Source: Verrucomicrobiaceae bacterium
Lineage (GTDB): Bacteria; Verrucomicrobiota; Verrucomicrobiia; Verrucomicrobiales; Verrucomicrobiaceae
Length of the DNA: 49,797 bases
Direction: 5' to 3'
NCBI GenBank assembly: GCA_947466075.1
Contig: CANIBP010000051.1
Span: forward strand, 1-49,797
Position 1 is the stretch's first letter. Each line of letters starts with the position of its first letter. A model generated the notes under the pieces. That model did not search any database, was not told where the DNA came from, and saw nothing but the letters and a program-made list of their open reading frames with translations. The translations under genes and the position numbers were made by a program. Positions 33,349 to 40,924 of this stretch are shown piece after piece.

Positions 33349-34047
33349 TCATGGCTTCGGTGGGAGCGATCGTAGTTCCCTTGCCATGACTTGGAGTCGC
33401 CTGACGCACGTCCACAAGCCACCGCAGAAAATCATCGTCAATGCGATCAAAATGCCAGAGCGCTCGCTCCCAGTCAGATGCTGGATCATCTCGATCAGCG
33501 CCCCGCCGCAAATCACCGCCATGCGATGCTGCTTGGCCATCGGGCCGCGAAAATCATGCTTTCCGGTCAAGGAATCGCCCAGTACTCGTAGGTAGGCCGT
33601 CCACACCGCGACGATGGCGCAGCACCAGCCCAACGGAATCACATGAAACAGCTTCACCACGCCCGGATCACCCGCGCCGCTGTAGCCTGCACCCACCATA
33701 ATCAGCACATCAGCGACGCGATCCGGCGCATCGTTGTAAATGGCTCCCACCGGCGATCCTTTCCCGCCTTCCACCGCCACCATGCCGTCCATCAGATTGC
33801 AAACCAGCCGCAGTTGAATGCAAGCGATGGCACCCAGCCACGCGGCCAGAATACCCGCAGTGCTGGCTTGATCTCCAGCCACCAGAAAGCAGGCCATTGC
33901 TCCTCCGGCAAACAACACGCTCAACAACGAGATGGCATTTGGTGTTACTCCCGCCTGCGCCAGCCAGCCTGACAAAGCATGTGCCCAAAGCGTATCGCGC
34001 GACTTCAGCACGCGGCGCGAAGCCAGATGTTCCTCGGGGACACTCAT
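33349..34047 (-). CDS. CDP-alcohol phosphatidyltransferase family protein
   Basis: A 232-residue membrane protein with about six helices and the CDP-alcohol transferase motif, but altered. The consensus DxxDGxxARx8GxxxDxxxD reads NLMDGMVAV, EGGKGSPV, GAIYNDAPD here, so the first Asp, the Arg and the third Asp position are changed (N, V, N). Variant members like this exist in several phyla; the reaction and substrate are unclear. It may make a phospholipid headgroup or have lost activity. Confidence 0.75.
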   Translation of the reverse strand: MSVPEEHLASRRVLKSRDTLWAHALSGWLAQAGVTPNAISLLSVLFAGGAMACFLVAGDQASTAGILAAWLGAIACIQLRLVCNLMDGMVAVEGGKGSPVGAIYNDAPDRVADVLIMVGAGYSGAGDPGVVKLFHVIPLGWCCAIVAVWTAYLRVLGDSLTGKHDFRGPMAKQHRMAVICGGALIEMIQHLTGSERSGILIALTMIFCGGLWTCVRRLQVMARELRSLPPKP

Positions 34048-34062
34048 GCCTGTTGCAGGTGA

Positions 34063-34473
34063 TCAACGTGCCGTTGCTGCCCAGCGCACCACGCGACCAC
34101 TGGAAAATTCCACCACGCCAGCCGTGTAGGGGATGTACATCACCGAAGGTCCGCCGCCCATGTATGGGTAGCCGCCCATGCCGTAGGGACCCCAGCCACC
34201 GTAGCCAAAGCCGCCCATGCCAAAGCCCATGCTCATATTCATCGTCCGCACTGGACGCTGGCCGACGTACGTCCAGCTTTCCGTCTCGCGTCCACGATTG
34301 GTGCCTGCGGTGACACTGTCAGGCCGTCCCCACGCCAGAAAGACCGCATCGCGGGTCATCCCTTCGCGAATCACTCCACTGTTGACCAGTTGTCGGTCAC
34401 GCGTGCTCAGGTTGGCGTAGAGCTGTGGATTCCGCTGAATGCGCGTCTGTGGGGTAGAGGAGGCGCATTGCAC
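34063..34473 (-). CDS. small lipoprotein, start codon unclear
   Basis: The canonical-start ORF is 136 residues beginning GTG-CAA-TGC, which puts Cys at residue 3. Reading upstream in the same frame gives a good lipoprotein signal peptide (KTPSILRFSLGLLAALPLVQC), so the real protein very probably starts further upstream, near 34530, where the codon is ATA, with no ATG, GTG or TTG in frame before a stop. The mature part has GMTRDAVFLAWGRPDS, a SmpA/BamE-like block, and a Gly/Met/Tyr-rich stretch. Likely an outer-membrane lipoprotein. Confidence 0.6.
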   Translation of the reverse strand: MQCASSTPQTRIQRNPQLYANLSTRDRQLVNSGVIREGMTRDAVFLAWGRPDSVTAGTNRGRETESWTYVGQRPVRTMNMSMGFGMGGFGYGGWGPYGMGGYPYMGGGPSVMYIPYTAGVVEFSSGRVVRWAATAR

Positions 34474-34575
34474 CAGCGGTAGGGCAGCCAGTAGGCCCAG
34501 AGAAAAGCGGAGGATGGACGGTGTTTTTATAGCGGTTGGGATGATTGGTTCAGCTGCGGCACAAAGTCGCGCATG

Positions 34576-35916
34576 CTAATGACGTGCAACTTCGCCACTT
34601 CGTTCATTGGCGGGCAAAGAAAAGCGGCGCAGCCACAGCCAGAGGCCCGCAATTAGCAGTGTTCCCACAAACCACCATGGCCAGTATGTCAGCGCCGTGG
34701 CAAACACCCTTGGATCATCCGCCTTCAATCCCAGATGGCCTCCCACCCAGCCCGTCTGCCAGCCGAACAGCAGCGTCAGGAGCCCATAGGCCAGGTTCAT
34801 GCTCAATCCGCGAAAGCTCAGTGCCGTCGCACGCTGCTCCGAGTCCACGATCTCATTGAGATAATGCGACAGGAAGAACCCCAGAAAGCGCATGCTCATG
34901 AACAGCGGCACCACCAGCACGATCCCCGTCCAGCCCTGCTGCGGATGCGCCGCCGCCATCAGCCCACCGAACACCGCCACGCCCAGCCACGTGAAATTCT
35001 GCCGCGCACTCATCACCTGCGTGCTCTTCTCCATCCAGCTTGCCATCACCAACCCCAGCAGCGACACCCCCGTGCCGATCACGCCATACCAGCCCTCCTC
35101 GATCCCCACGAGGCGATAAAAATTGCTCGCCACCGTCAGGAACAGGCGGATCACACTGTCAAACACCAGCCCGAACACGATCAGCGCAAACGCCGCCTTC
35201 GTGCGCCAGATCCAGCCGCCCGTTTTCAGGATGGAGGCCCATGTCTCGCGGATACTCTGCATCACCGCCAGCGCCGGGGCAGGGGAGCGCTGCTCCGTCA
35301 TCCGCAGCGTCACCAGCAGACAGGCCAAAGCCGTGCCCAGGCACAGCAGCAGCGGCAGCTTCATCGCCACACTCTTCGCCACCGTTATGTCCAGGCCGAT
35401 GCCATGCAGCACGCTCGTCAGCGTGTGGTGATCATACACCACCGATCCCGTGATCGATGACACCACAAAGCCCAGCGCCATCCCTCGGCTCAGCTTCGCC
35501 ATCACCTGCGGCCACAGCGTCGTGCGTTCACCTGCGGGCAGCGAATCATACGCCAGCGCCTCGTCCGCACCGCTCGCGCAGGCCTCCGCCGCGCCACTCA
35601 GCACACGGTTGATCACAAACAGCCACAGCACCACGTCATGCTGGCCCACCGGCATCGCGCACAGCACTCCCATTTCCAACACCATCAGCACCCCCGCCGC
35701 CACCACCAGCGGCCGGCGGCCAAAGCGATCCGCCAGCGCCCCCGACGGCACCTCCAGCACCACGCTCGTCAGCGCCCACACCACATTCAGCGCCGCAAAC
35801 TCCCCGATGCTCAGCCCTAGATCGAGAAACAAGATCGTGAACACCGGATAGTAGAACCGGCAGTTGAACAGAATGCGAAACCAGACAAACAAGCGCGCGT
35901 TGAGATGCTCAGACAT
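34576..35916 (-). CDS. major facilitator superfamily transporter
   Basis: A 446-residue transporter with 12 predicted helices. The loop 2-3 signature is present as GALADRFGRRPLV, and VVLEVPSGALADR precedes it. The family includes drug and metabolite exporters; the substrate cannot be told from the sequence. No regulator gene is adjacent. It is codirectional with the upstream lipoprotein and CDP-alcohol transferase genes but about 100 bases away. Confidence 0.85.
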   Translation of the reverse strand: MSEHLNARLFVWFRILFNCRFYYPVFTILFLDLGLSIGEFAALNVVWALTSVVLEVPSGALADRFGRRPLVVAAGVLMVLEMGVLCAMPVGQHDVVLWLFVINRVLSGAAEACASGADEALAYDSLPAGERTTLWPQVMAKLSRGMALGFVVSSITGSVVYDHHTLTSVLHGIGLDITVAKSVAMKLPLLLCLGTALACLLVTLRMTEQRSPAPALAVMQSIRETWASILKTGGWIWRTKAAFALIVFGLVFDSVIRLFLTVASNFYRLVGIEEGWYGVIGTGVSLLGLVMASWMEKSTQVMSARQNFTWLGVAVFGGLMAAAHPQQGWTGIVLVVPLFMSMRFLGFFLSHYLNEIVDSEQRATALSFRGLSMNLAYGLLTLLFGWQTGWVGGHLGLKADDPRVFATALTYWPWWFVGTLLIAGLWLWLRRFSLPANERSGEVARH

Positions 35917-36014
35917 GCCTCTCTCTTACGCTCGCAACGTCGGCTTGGGCAACAACGCTCTGTCTTGGGGAGATGTTACGAGTTGGGTGTGATGGGCTCC
36001 AGGCTTCACCCCTC

Positions 36015-36073
36015 TTGCCTTTTGCCTCCTGCCTGTTCCCTTTTGCCTATTCCCTTCTACCTCGCTCCTCCGC
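36015..36073 (+). repeat. degenerate heptamer-type tandem repeat, left copy
   Basis: Short CT-rich units of the TTGCCTT/TGCCTCC/TTCCCTT kind are tandemly repeated here, ending CCTTCTACCTCGCTCC. The same kind of array, with an identical TGCCTGTTCCCTTT core, recurs in the same orientation at 38020-38066, so the two copies flank the autotransporter gene. Confidence 0.65.
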
Positions 36074-36332
36074 AAGTCGCCTAGGCATGACGAGAACGAA
36101 AACAGCGCGACGTTCTGATTACGGCTTGTAACCTCAAGATATCCCACTAAAGGGCACACGCTTAGTCGGCAGAGGGCTGGCATTTACAGTTCCGGGCGCA
36201 CTCCTGCCGCCCAGTTCAGAGCTGAACACGAACTCAGAGTCAGCTCAGGACACTCCCCCCATCACCGGGGAGGCTTGTGCTGGCCTTGGGTTTCCCTCAA
36301 ACGCGCTCAATCACTCCTCCAGACCACTGCCT
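36074..36332. other. intergenic leader before the autotransporter
   Basis: The whole gap 35917-36332 has no gene. Besides the repeat it holds a palindrome GTTCAG-AG-CTGAAC (36214-36227) and a CTCCCC/GGGGAG hairpin (about 36251-36270), either of which may regulate the downstream gene. No convincing sigma70 promoter was found. Confidence 0.4.
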
Positions 36333-38156
36333 ATGAAGACACGCACCGCCTCCCTCAGCCCGCTGCCACCACGCCCGCGCTTTCGCGCCATCAACCTGCT
36401 CACCTGCGCCGCCTTGCTCGCGGCTCAGCTAACGCTGCTGCCGAACTCCGCCCAGGCGGATATCACCGTCACAGGACAGGAAACCGGTGGCAATGTGGTG
36501 CTTTCCTACTCGGGGAACGTTGATCTGACGGGCTTCTTTCCGATGTTCACCATTGGAGCCGGTAATTTTATTTGGCCTGCATCGGGTTTCTTTATTTCCA
36601 ATCCGACCGAACCAGCTGTTGTGGATCTTTACACGATGGGGCCCATTTCGTCCCCTTTTGGCGCAGGTCCAGGCACGACTGCCACCTCGTCTTCCGGTGA
36701 TTGTTTCGCCATTGCCTCGGGTGCTGGTCAATTAGCTGTGCCATTAGGTTACATCTCCGGGGCGTCTCTTGCAGGCACCATGACCTTTGATGGTGCCACC
36801 TTTGCCAGCCTCGGAATTGGCAGCGGTACCTCCACGTTCGCCATCACTCCGAATTTTAACTTCATTCTCATTTTTGGCCCTCCGCCCGAGCAGCTCTCCG
36901 CCACGCAAACCGGCCTGCCGATGGCCAATGCCCAAGGCCAGGCGCTGATCAATGGCAACAACACGGCTACCAACGACGTCAACAACCACCTCTTCAACCT
37001 CATGGCTGGCGATGGCGAGGAAGCCGCCAATGACAGCCTCACCGCCTCTCTTGATGACGGCGTCGTCGTCGGTCAGGGCGACGGTGATCCCGACGCGAAG
37101 AACCCCATCGCCAAGCGTGTGCCACGCTCCCGCCAGTGGGAAGTCTTCACCACCGTGAACTACGGCAACGTCAAACTCAGCGCCGTCGGCGGTCAGGCCG
37201 GCGTGCAGGTCGATAGCTGGGCACCCGGCGTCGGCATCGAGCGCCATCTCTCCCGTGGCCTCGCCGTCGGCTTCGCGGTGAGCTTCCTCCACAGCGATCA
37301 GGGCTACACCGGCGGCCTCGGCAGCGTGCGGCTCGAAGGCCCAGCGCTCTCCGCCTACCTCACCTTCGTGCGCAAGAACTACTGGAGCAGCCTGCTCTAC
37401 AGCTTCGGTACCTACGACCTCGACTCCACCCGCAATCCCGGCTTCGCCTTCCCGCAGGCCTTCGGCAGCACCCGCACCTACACCAACGCCGTGCAGTACA
37501 ACACCGGCTGGAACTTCCGCTTCCAAAACAACACGCTCGTCACCGGTCCCTTCGCGGGCATCGACTACCTGCATGGCACGGTGGACTCTTACAGCGAAAC
37601 CGGCGGCGGCCTCGCAGCCCTGAGCTACGGCAAGCAGACCTACCAGTCCCTCGTTAGCCGCATTGGCTGGTCAGTGTCCAAGAAGCTCAAGAGCCGCTTC
37701 GGCGCCATCACCCCGCAGGCCCGCCTGAGCTACGAGCGGCAGAACCTCAAGAACAACGGCACCAGCGTGAGTTTGATCAACGCCCCCTTCACCGCCACCG
37801 GCGGCAATCAAACCCCTGGCCAGGACTACCTCGTCGCCGGAGCCGGCGTGAACTTCCAGCTCACCGACCAGTTCAACCTGCTGCTCAGCTATCAAGGCCA
37901 GTTCTTCCGCCAGGACATGCAGGCCCACTTCGGTGCCGTGCGCTTCAGCTACAGCTTTCTAAGCAAGACCCGTTCTTGCTCCCCGCCAGGCGGTGCCGCA
38001 GGGCACCGCCTTTTTCATGCTCCTGCCTTCTGCCTTCTGCCTGTTCCCTTTCTACGCGCTCCCGCCACACCTCCGACGCAGGGAAGGGGCGGGAGGCAAT
38101 TCGTGACAGCCGTGGGGAAAGGCTGGATGCTGAATGGGAATCCGTTAACTCTGTGA
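36333..38156 (+). CDS. autotransporter-type outer-membrane protein, stop codon apparently lost
   Basis: The ORF is 607 residues. A long signal peptide ends at SAQAD; residues 45-190 form a passenger-like region; a linker of low complexity follows; and a beta-barrel of the autotransporter type runs from about residue 265 (QWEVFTTVNYG) to 542. The barrel ends AHFGAVRFSYSF, the aromatic C-terminus expected of such barrels. The frame then continues 65 residues through an intrinsic terminator because the next stop is in another frame: a TAA at 37960-37962 lies one base out of frame directly after F542. The natural protein probably ends at F542. Start at the ATG at 36333. Confidence 0.75.
   Translation: MKTRTASLSPLPPRPRFRAINLLTCAALLAAQLTLLPNSAQADITVTGQETGGNVVLSYSGNVDLTGFFPMFTIGAGNFIWPASGFFISNPTEPAVVDLYTMGPISSPFGAGPGTTATSSSGDCFAIASGAGQLAVPLGYISGASLAGTMTFDGATFASLGIGSGTSTFAITPNFNFILIFGPPPEQLSATQTGLPMANAQGQALINGNNTATNDVNNHLFNLMAGDGEEAANDSLTASLDDGVVVGQGDGDPDAKNPIAKRVPRSRQWEVFTTVNYGNVKLSAVGGQAGVQVDSWAPGVGIERHLSRGLAVGFAVSFLHSDQGYTGGLGSVRLEGPALSAYLTFVRKNYWSSLLYSFGTYDLDSTRNPGFAFPQAFGSTRTYTNAVQYNTGWNFRFQNNTLVTGPFAGIDYLHGTVDSYSETGGGLAALSYGKQTYQSLVSRIGWSVSKKLKSRFGAITPQARLSYERQNLKNNGTSVSLINAPFTATGGNQTPGQDYLVAGAGVNFQLTDQFNLLLSYQGQFFRQDMQAHFGAVRFSYSFLSKTRSCSPPGGAAGHRLFHAPAFCLLPVPFLRAPATPPTQGRGGRQFVTAVGKGWMLNGNPLTL
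37989..38015 (+). terminator. intrinsic terminator of the autotransporter gene
   Basis: GGCGGTGCC at 37989-37997 pairs perfectly with GGCACCGCC at 38002-38010 (9 bp, 4-base loop), followed by TTTTT. It lies inside the apparent coding frame of the autotransporter, which supports that the frame was extended by a lost stop. Confidence 0.85.
38020..38066 (+). repeat. degenerate heptamer-type tandem repeat, right copy
   Basis: TCCTGCCTTCTGCCTTCTGCC-type units continue into TGTTCCCTTTCTACGCGCTCC, which matches the end of the array at 36015-36073 apart from one missing unit. A short reverse-oriented relative (GGAGGCAGAAGGCA) lies near 38382. Confidence 0.65.
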
Positions 38157-38314
38157 TCTCCTGTGAGATTCCCAGATTGCTACAGGAGGTAAGGGAGGAA
38201 ACGGAGAGGGGATGAGCCGCCAGAAACGAAAGACTTCAAAAAAGCCGGATTGAATCTTTTCCTTGTTAACTTTTTGCGGCTAGCCTTCCGTACTCTGGAG
38301 CTTAGTTGTCTCCC

Positions 38315-38354
38315 GCCTGCATCGCAGCTGCGAAGCACTGCGGGCAGGCTTTTA
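38315..38354 (+). terminator. weak terminator-like hairpin
   Basis: GCCTGC at 38315-38320 pairs with GCAGGC at 38344-38349, extended across a bulge by CGCAG/CTGCG, and followed by TTTT. It is weak and about 350 bases from the likely end of the autotransporter. Confidence 0.4.
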
Positions 38355-38443
38355 TCTCCTGTGAAAATTCCGGATGGGGATAGGAGGCAGAAGGCAACGC
38401 CCATCCGAACTTCGTGGCTCATTCCCTAACTCTTAGCAGGGGG

Positions 38444-38716
38444 CTATTCGAGCGGCTGGCCACAGTGAGGGCAGGTGGCTACCACGGTGAAGGACTTCAT
38501 CGGGACCATCTTCCCACAGTGTCCGCAGGGCCGCCCCTTGCGCTGGGTCATCCAGAAAATTTCTTCGACGATATAGGCCACTCCGAGAAGCAGTGCCATC
38601 ACCAATCCGGCATACCACTTCGGAGACAGCTCGGGTGCCGTTTTCATCAACTGCAGCGCCAAGAGAACCAGCGGCAAGCAGATGACGTGCTTCCAAAGTC
38701 GATAATGCTTATTCAT
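38444..38716 (-). CDS. small membrane protein with C-terminal zinc ribbon
   Basis: About 90 residues from the ATG at 38716; a start at 38788 would add a Ser/Ala-rich piece. Two membrane helices (ICLPLVLLALQLM and AGLVMALLLGVAYIV) precede a cytoplasmic zinc ribbon with two CxxC pairs (CGHCGKMV, then CPHCGQPLE). It follows a second small membrane protein (38757-38981) on the same strand by 40 bases. Function unknown. Confidence 0.6.
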   Translation of the reverse strand: MNKHYRLWKHVICLPLVLLALQLMKTAPELSPKWYAGLVMALLLGVAYIVEEIFWMTQRKGRPCGHCGKMVPMKSFTVVATCPHCGQPLE

Positions 38717-38756
38717 CGTCAGTTTAGTTGCGTCACAAAGCGTCGCGGCCCCAAGC

Positions 38757-38981
38757 TCAGCGGAGGTAGAAGAACACGCCGACCCCAAGTGCCGTTATAA
38801 CAGCGCCAGATGCAGCGATCAGAGTCTGGCGTTTCACATGAGGCGTCGCCTTCCGATAAACGCCAACTGTCATCAAGATGCCATACAAGGTGATGCCGAT
38901 GTAAACCGGCAAGGCGAAGGAGCTGTTGGGAAAAAGGCTCGCCATCAGGATGATGGCGAATGAGGGAAGGATGTAGTGCAT
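38757..38981 (-). CDS. small membrane protein
   Basis: A 74-residue protein from the ATG at 38981, with two or three hydrophobic segments (ILPSFAIILMASLF, PVYIGITLYGILMTVGVY, and ASGAVITALGVGVFFYL). No domain recognised. Paired with the zinc-ribbon membrane protein downstream, which suggests co-transcription. Confidence 0.55.
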   Translation of the reverse strand: MHYILPSFAIILMASLFPNSSFALPVYIGITLYGILMTVGVYRKATPHVKRQTLIAASGAVITALGVGVFFYLR

Positions 38982-39123
38982 GGATTTCTACGGTTGAGCT
39001 TGAGGGAGAGATGAAAAGCTAAGCTTCGCCACTCGGGAATACGTCATGACTCGTTCCATGGTTGAACCAGCTTTGGTAGGCCGTCCATAATCTTCGTCGA
39101 TTCAAATCTGACATTGTTGCCAC

Positions 39124-39423
39124 TCAGGAAGAGTTCCATGGGTTCCATGGATTGCTCAGTTTGAGAAAGCGCACTAGACCGGATCTCATCAGGAGCAAAT
39201 GGCCGAAAAAGCCCGCAAGAAAAAAGAACAGATGACTCCGAAAGGAGTCCAAAATAAGCACGATGATATTGAAGGCAATACTTCGGTTCACATCCTGCAC
39301 CAACCAAAATCTAGAACCGATCATGAAGGAGATTGCTGCATGTAGCAGGACTCCGGAAAACATGACGGTGGCTCGCAGGCTATCCAAGGCATAAATGCGC
39401 TGTGTTTCTGCGGGTATAATCAA
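39124..39423 (-). pseudogene. truncated acyltransferase (N-terminal fragment)
   Basis: Residues 1-90 match the start of acyltransferase-3/OpgC-like proteins: IYALDSLRATVMFSGVLLHAAISF, then LDSFRSHLFFFLAGFFGHLLL. The normal protein has about 350-400 residues, but here the frame runs into unrelated Ser/Asn/Trp residues and stops. No ATG opens the frame; the start is TTG at 39423. The remainder of the gene is not found downstream, so this is a deletion remnant. Confidence 0.6.
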
Positions 39424-39462
39424 TTAGTGATAAATAATAAAAGAAACGAACTGAGGGCTCTC

Positions 39463-40686
39463 CTACGGATTCCCCCACGCCTTCAATCCCGTCACTGGCA
39501 GTAACGCATCGGCTGCGGCACGCCATTCCGGCGTTCCGGCTTTCTTGAAGAGATCGTAGATTAGCTTCTTGCTGTGCGGATCAGCGACGGAGTTCGGTGC
39601 ATTACGCCACAATCCCAGTCGCAGACCACCCTCGTGAGCGTGATCGACGTGACGGTGGTAAATGAAGGCGTCCACCGTGGGCAGATTTTGAATTTTCTCC
39701 CATGCGTAGGCGTAAGCCGCCGCTTGGAGCTTTTCTCCCTCGGGATTGAGCAGGGTTTGGAAACCTTGCTCGCTCAAGATGATGTGGCGCGGCTTGCCTT
39801 CAAAGAGGAGTTCTGACTTGGCGAGATGCTGCGCTAGGACTTGGAGATTTTTGAAGGTGACCTTGTTGGTCTTATCGTCGGTGGTGATGGTTTTGTCCGC
39901 CCAAGCACGCGGATTGTTCAGGTCTTCGGGGTAGGGGTGCCAGGCGACGTTCCAATCGAAGTCGCCGCGCTCGCGCACAAGACGTGCGAAGGTGTCGAGG
40001 AAGTCGCGGCCCGGCGTGGCTTCCTGTGCGCTGACGTTGTGCATGCTGCTGGCCCAGTGATGATCAAACGAGACATAAGTGCGCGCATGCTGCGAATGCT
40101 TGCGGATCGCCGTGTGCGCGATGCGGTAAGCCTTTTCATAATCGCTGGCGGCCGTTTCGAGTGAAACAAGGCCCATGTTATTCCAGAGGAAGTGCGAATT
40201 GACCTCATTGCCGATGATCCAGCCCCAAACGCGGCCATGCTCAGGATGCGCATCGCTCCAGCGCTCCGCCAGCAGGCCGATGGCGGCTTCGAGAAAGCGA
40301 TTCGTCGTGTTGAAGCCGCCCACGCTGAACTTGTAGTCCTTTCGATGCCCGGGATGCAGCGCGATGGCATCGCGCACCGGGTCTTTGGACGGATAAACCA
40401 GCAGGATCGTGTAAACGAGCACTCCCCGGTCCGAGAGCGGTTTGATCTGGCGGTCGAGCGAGGTCAGGTAGTTCTGATTGAAAACGAACTCGCCCGTTTC
40501 CGGCTTCGATTTCATGTCCAGCAGCGCCGTGAGGTTGATGTTGATGCCCGCATGATGAATGCCGAGCGCCAGGGCATCATCGACCATCTGCACCTGCAGC
40601 CCCTTCTGATTCGGCGGCGTGGGAAAGGGATCGGTGTTTTGGGCGCTGGCAAAACCAGCGAAAGCGAGGCAAAGAAGATGACGCAT
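39463..40686 (-). CDS. DUF5722 glycoside hydrolase-like protein
   Basis: About 407 residues from the ATG at 40686, with signal peptide cleaved after SAQ; a longer start at 40713 is possible. The pattern fits a (beta/alpha)8 barrel of the GH-A type: GWIIGNEVNSHF supplies a likely acid/base Glu and HIILSEQGFQT a likely nucleophile Glu, and SFDHHWASS and NVAWHPYPEDL lie between. Substrate unknown; periplasmic or secreted carbohydrate processing is the best guess. Its ATG overlaps that of the divergent small Cys-rich gene by two bases. Confidence 0.72.
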   Translation of the reverse strand: MRHLLCLAFAGFASAQNTDPFPTPPNQKGLQVQMVDDALALGIHHAGININLTALLDMKSKPETGEFVFNQNYLTSLDRQIKPLSDRGVLVYTILLVYPSKDPVRDAIALHPGHRKDYKFSVGGFNTTNRFLEAAIGLLAERWSDAHPEHGRVWGWIIGNEVNSHFLWNNMGLVSLETAASDYEKAYRIAHTAIRKHSQHARTYVSFDHHWASSMHNVSAQEATPGRDFLDTFARLVRERGDFDWNVAWHPYPEDLNNPRAWADKTITTDDKTNKVTFKNLQVLAQHLAKSELLFEGKPRHIILSEQGFQTLLNPEGEKLQAAAYAYAWEKIQNLPTVDAFIYHRHVDHAHEGGLRLGLWRNAPNSVADPHSKKLIYDLFKKAGTPEWRAAADALLPVTGLKAWGNP

Positions 40687-40846
40687 GAGTGAAGCCCCAC
40701 CCCATCCACCCACACCCGCTACCGAGCAACCTCAACCTGCTTGCGAACGCTGCGGCAAACTGGGCGCGTCGAAATTCGGCGATGAATTCATCTGCGATGA
40801 CTGCTATGCGGCCTGCGGGTCGTGTTGTGCGGGTGATGACGAGTGA
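40685..40846 (+). CDS. small Cys-rich zinc-ribbon-like protein
   Basis: A 53-residue protein: a Pro-rich N-terminus (SEAPPHPPTPATEQPQP), then CERCGKLGASKFGDEFICDD and CYAACGSCC. The CxxC and CDDC pairs plus CGSCC suggest bound zinc. Its ATG lies at 40685-40687 and overlaps the ATG of the minus-strand DUF5722 gene (40684-40686), so each gene's leader is the other's coding start. Function unknown. Confidence 0.6.
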   Translation: MSEAPPHPPTPATEQPQPACERCGKLGASKFGDEFICDDCYAACGSCCAGDDE

Positions 40847-40924
40847 CCAGACGGCTTCACAGAATGAGAATTAAAGCCCGCAACATGGGATGAGACGCAT
40901 CTCATTCGCTGCGTAGTCTGCGGC

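Noticed and set aside
34735..35460. 241-residue plus-strand frame opposite the MFS gene
   Set aside because: His/Gln/Arg-rich artefact of antisense reading; no domain.
36015..36073. CRISPR array
   Set aside because: The units are short, degenerate and directly abutting with no regular spacers; this is a heptamer-type tandem repeat.
36744..37574. 276-residue minus-strand frame in the autotransporter
   Set aside because: Ala/Val/Gly-rich antisense of the barrel coding sequence.
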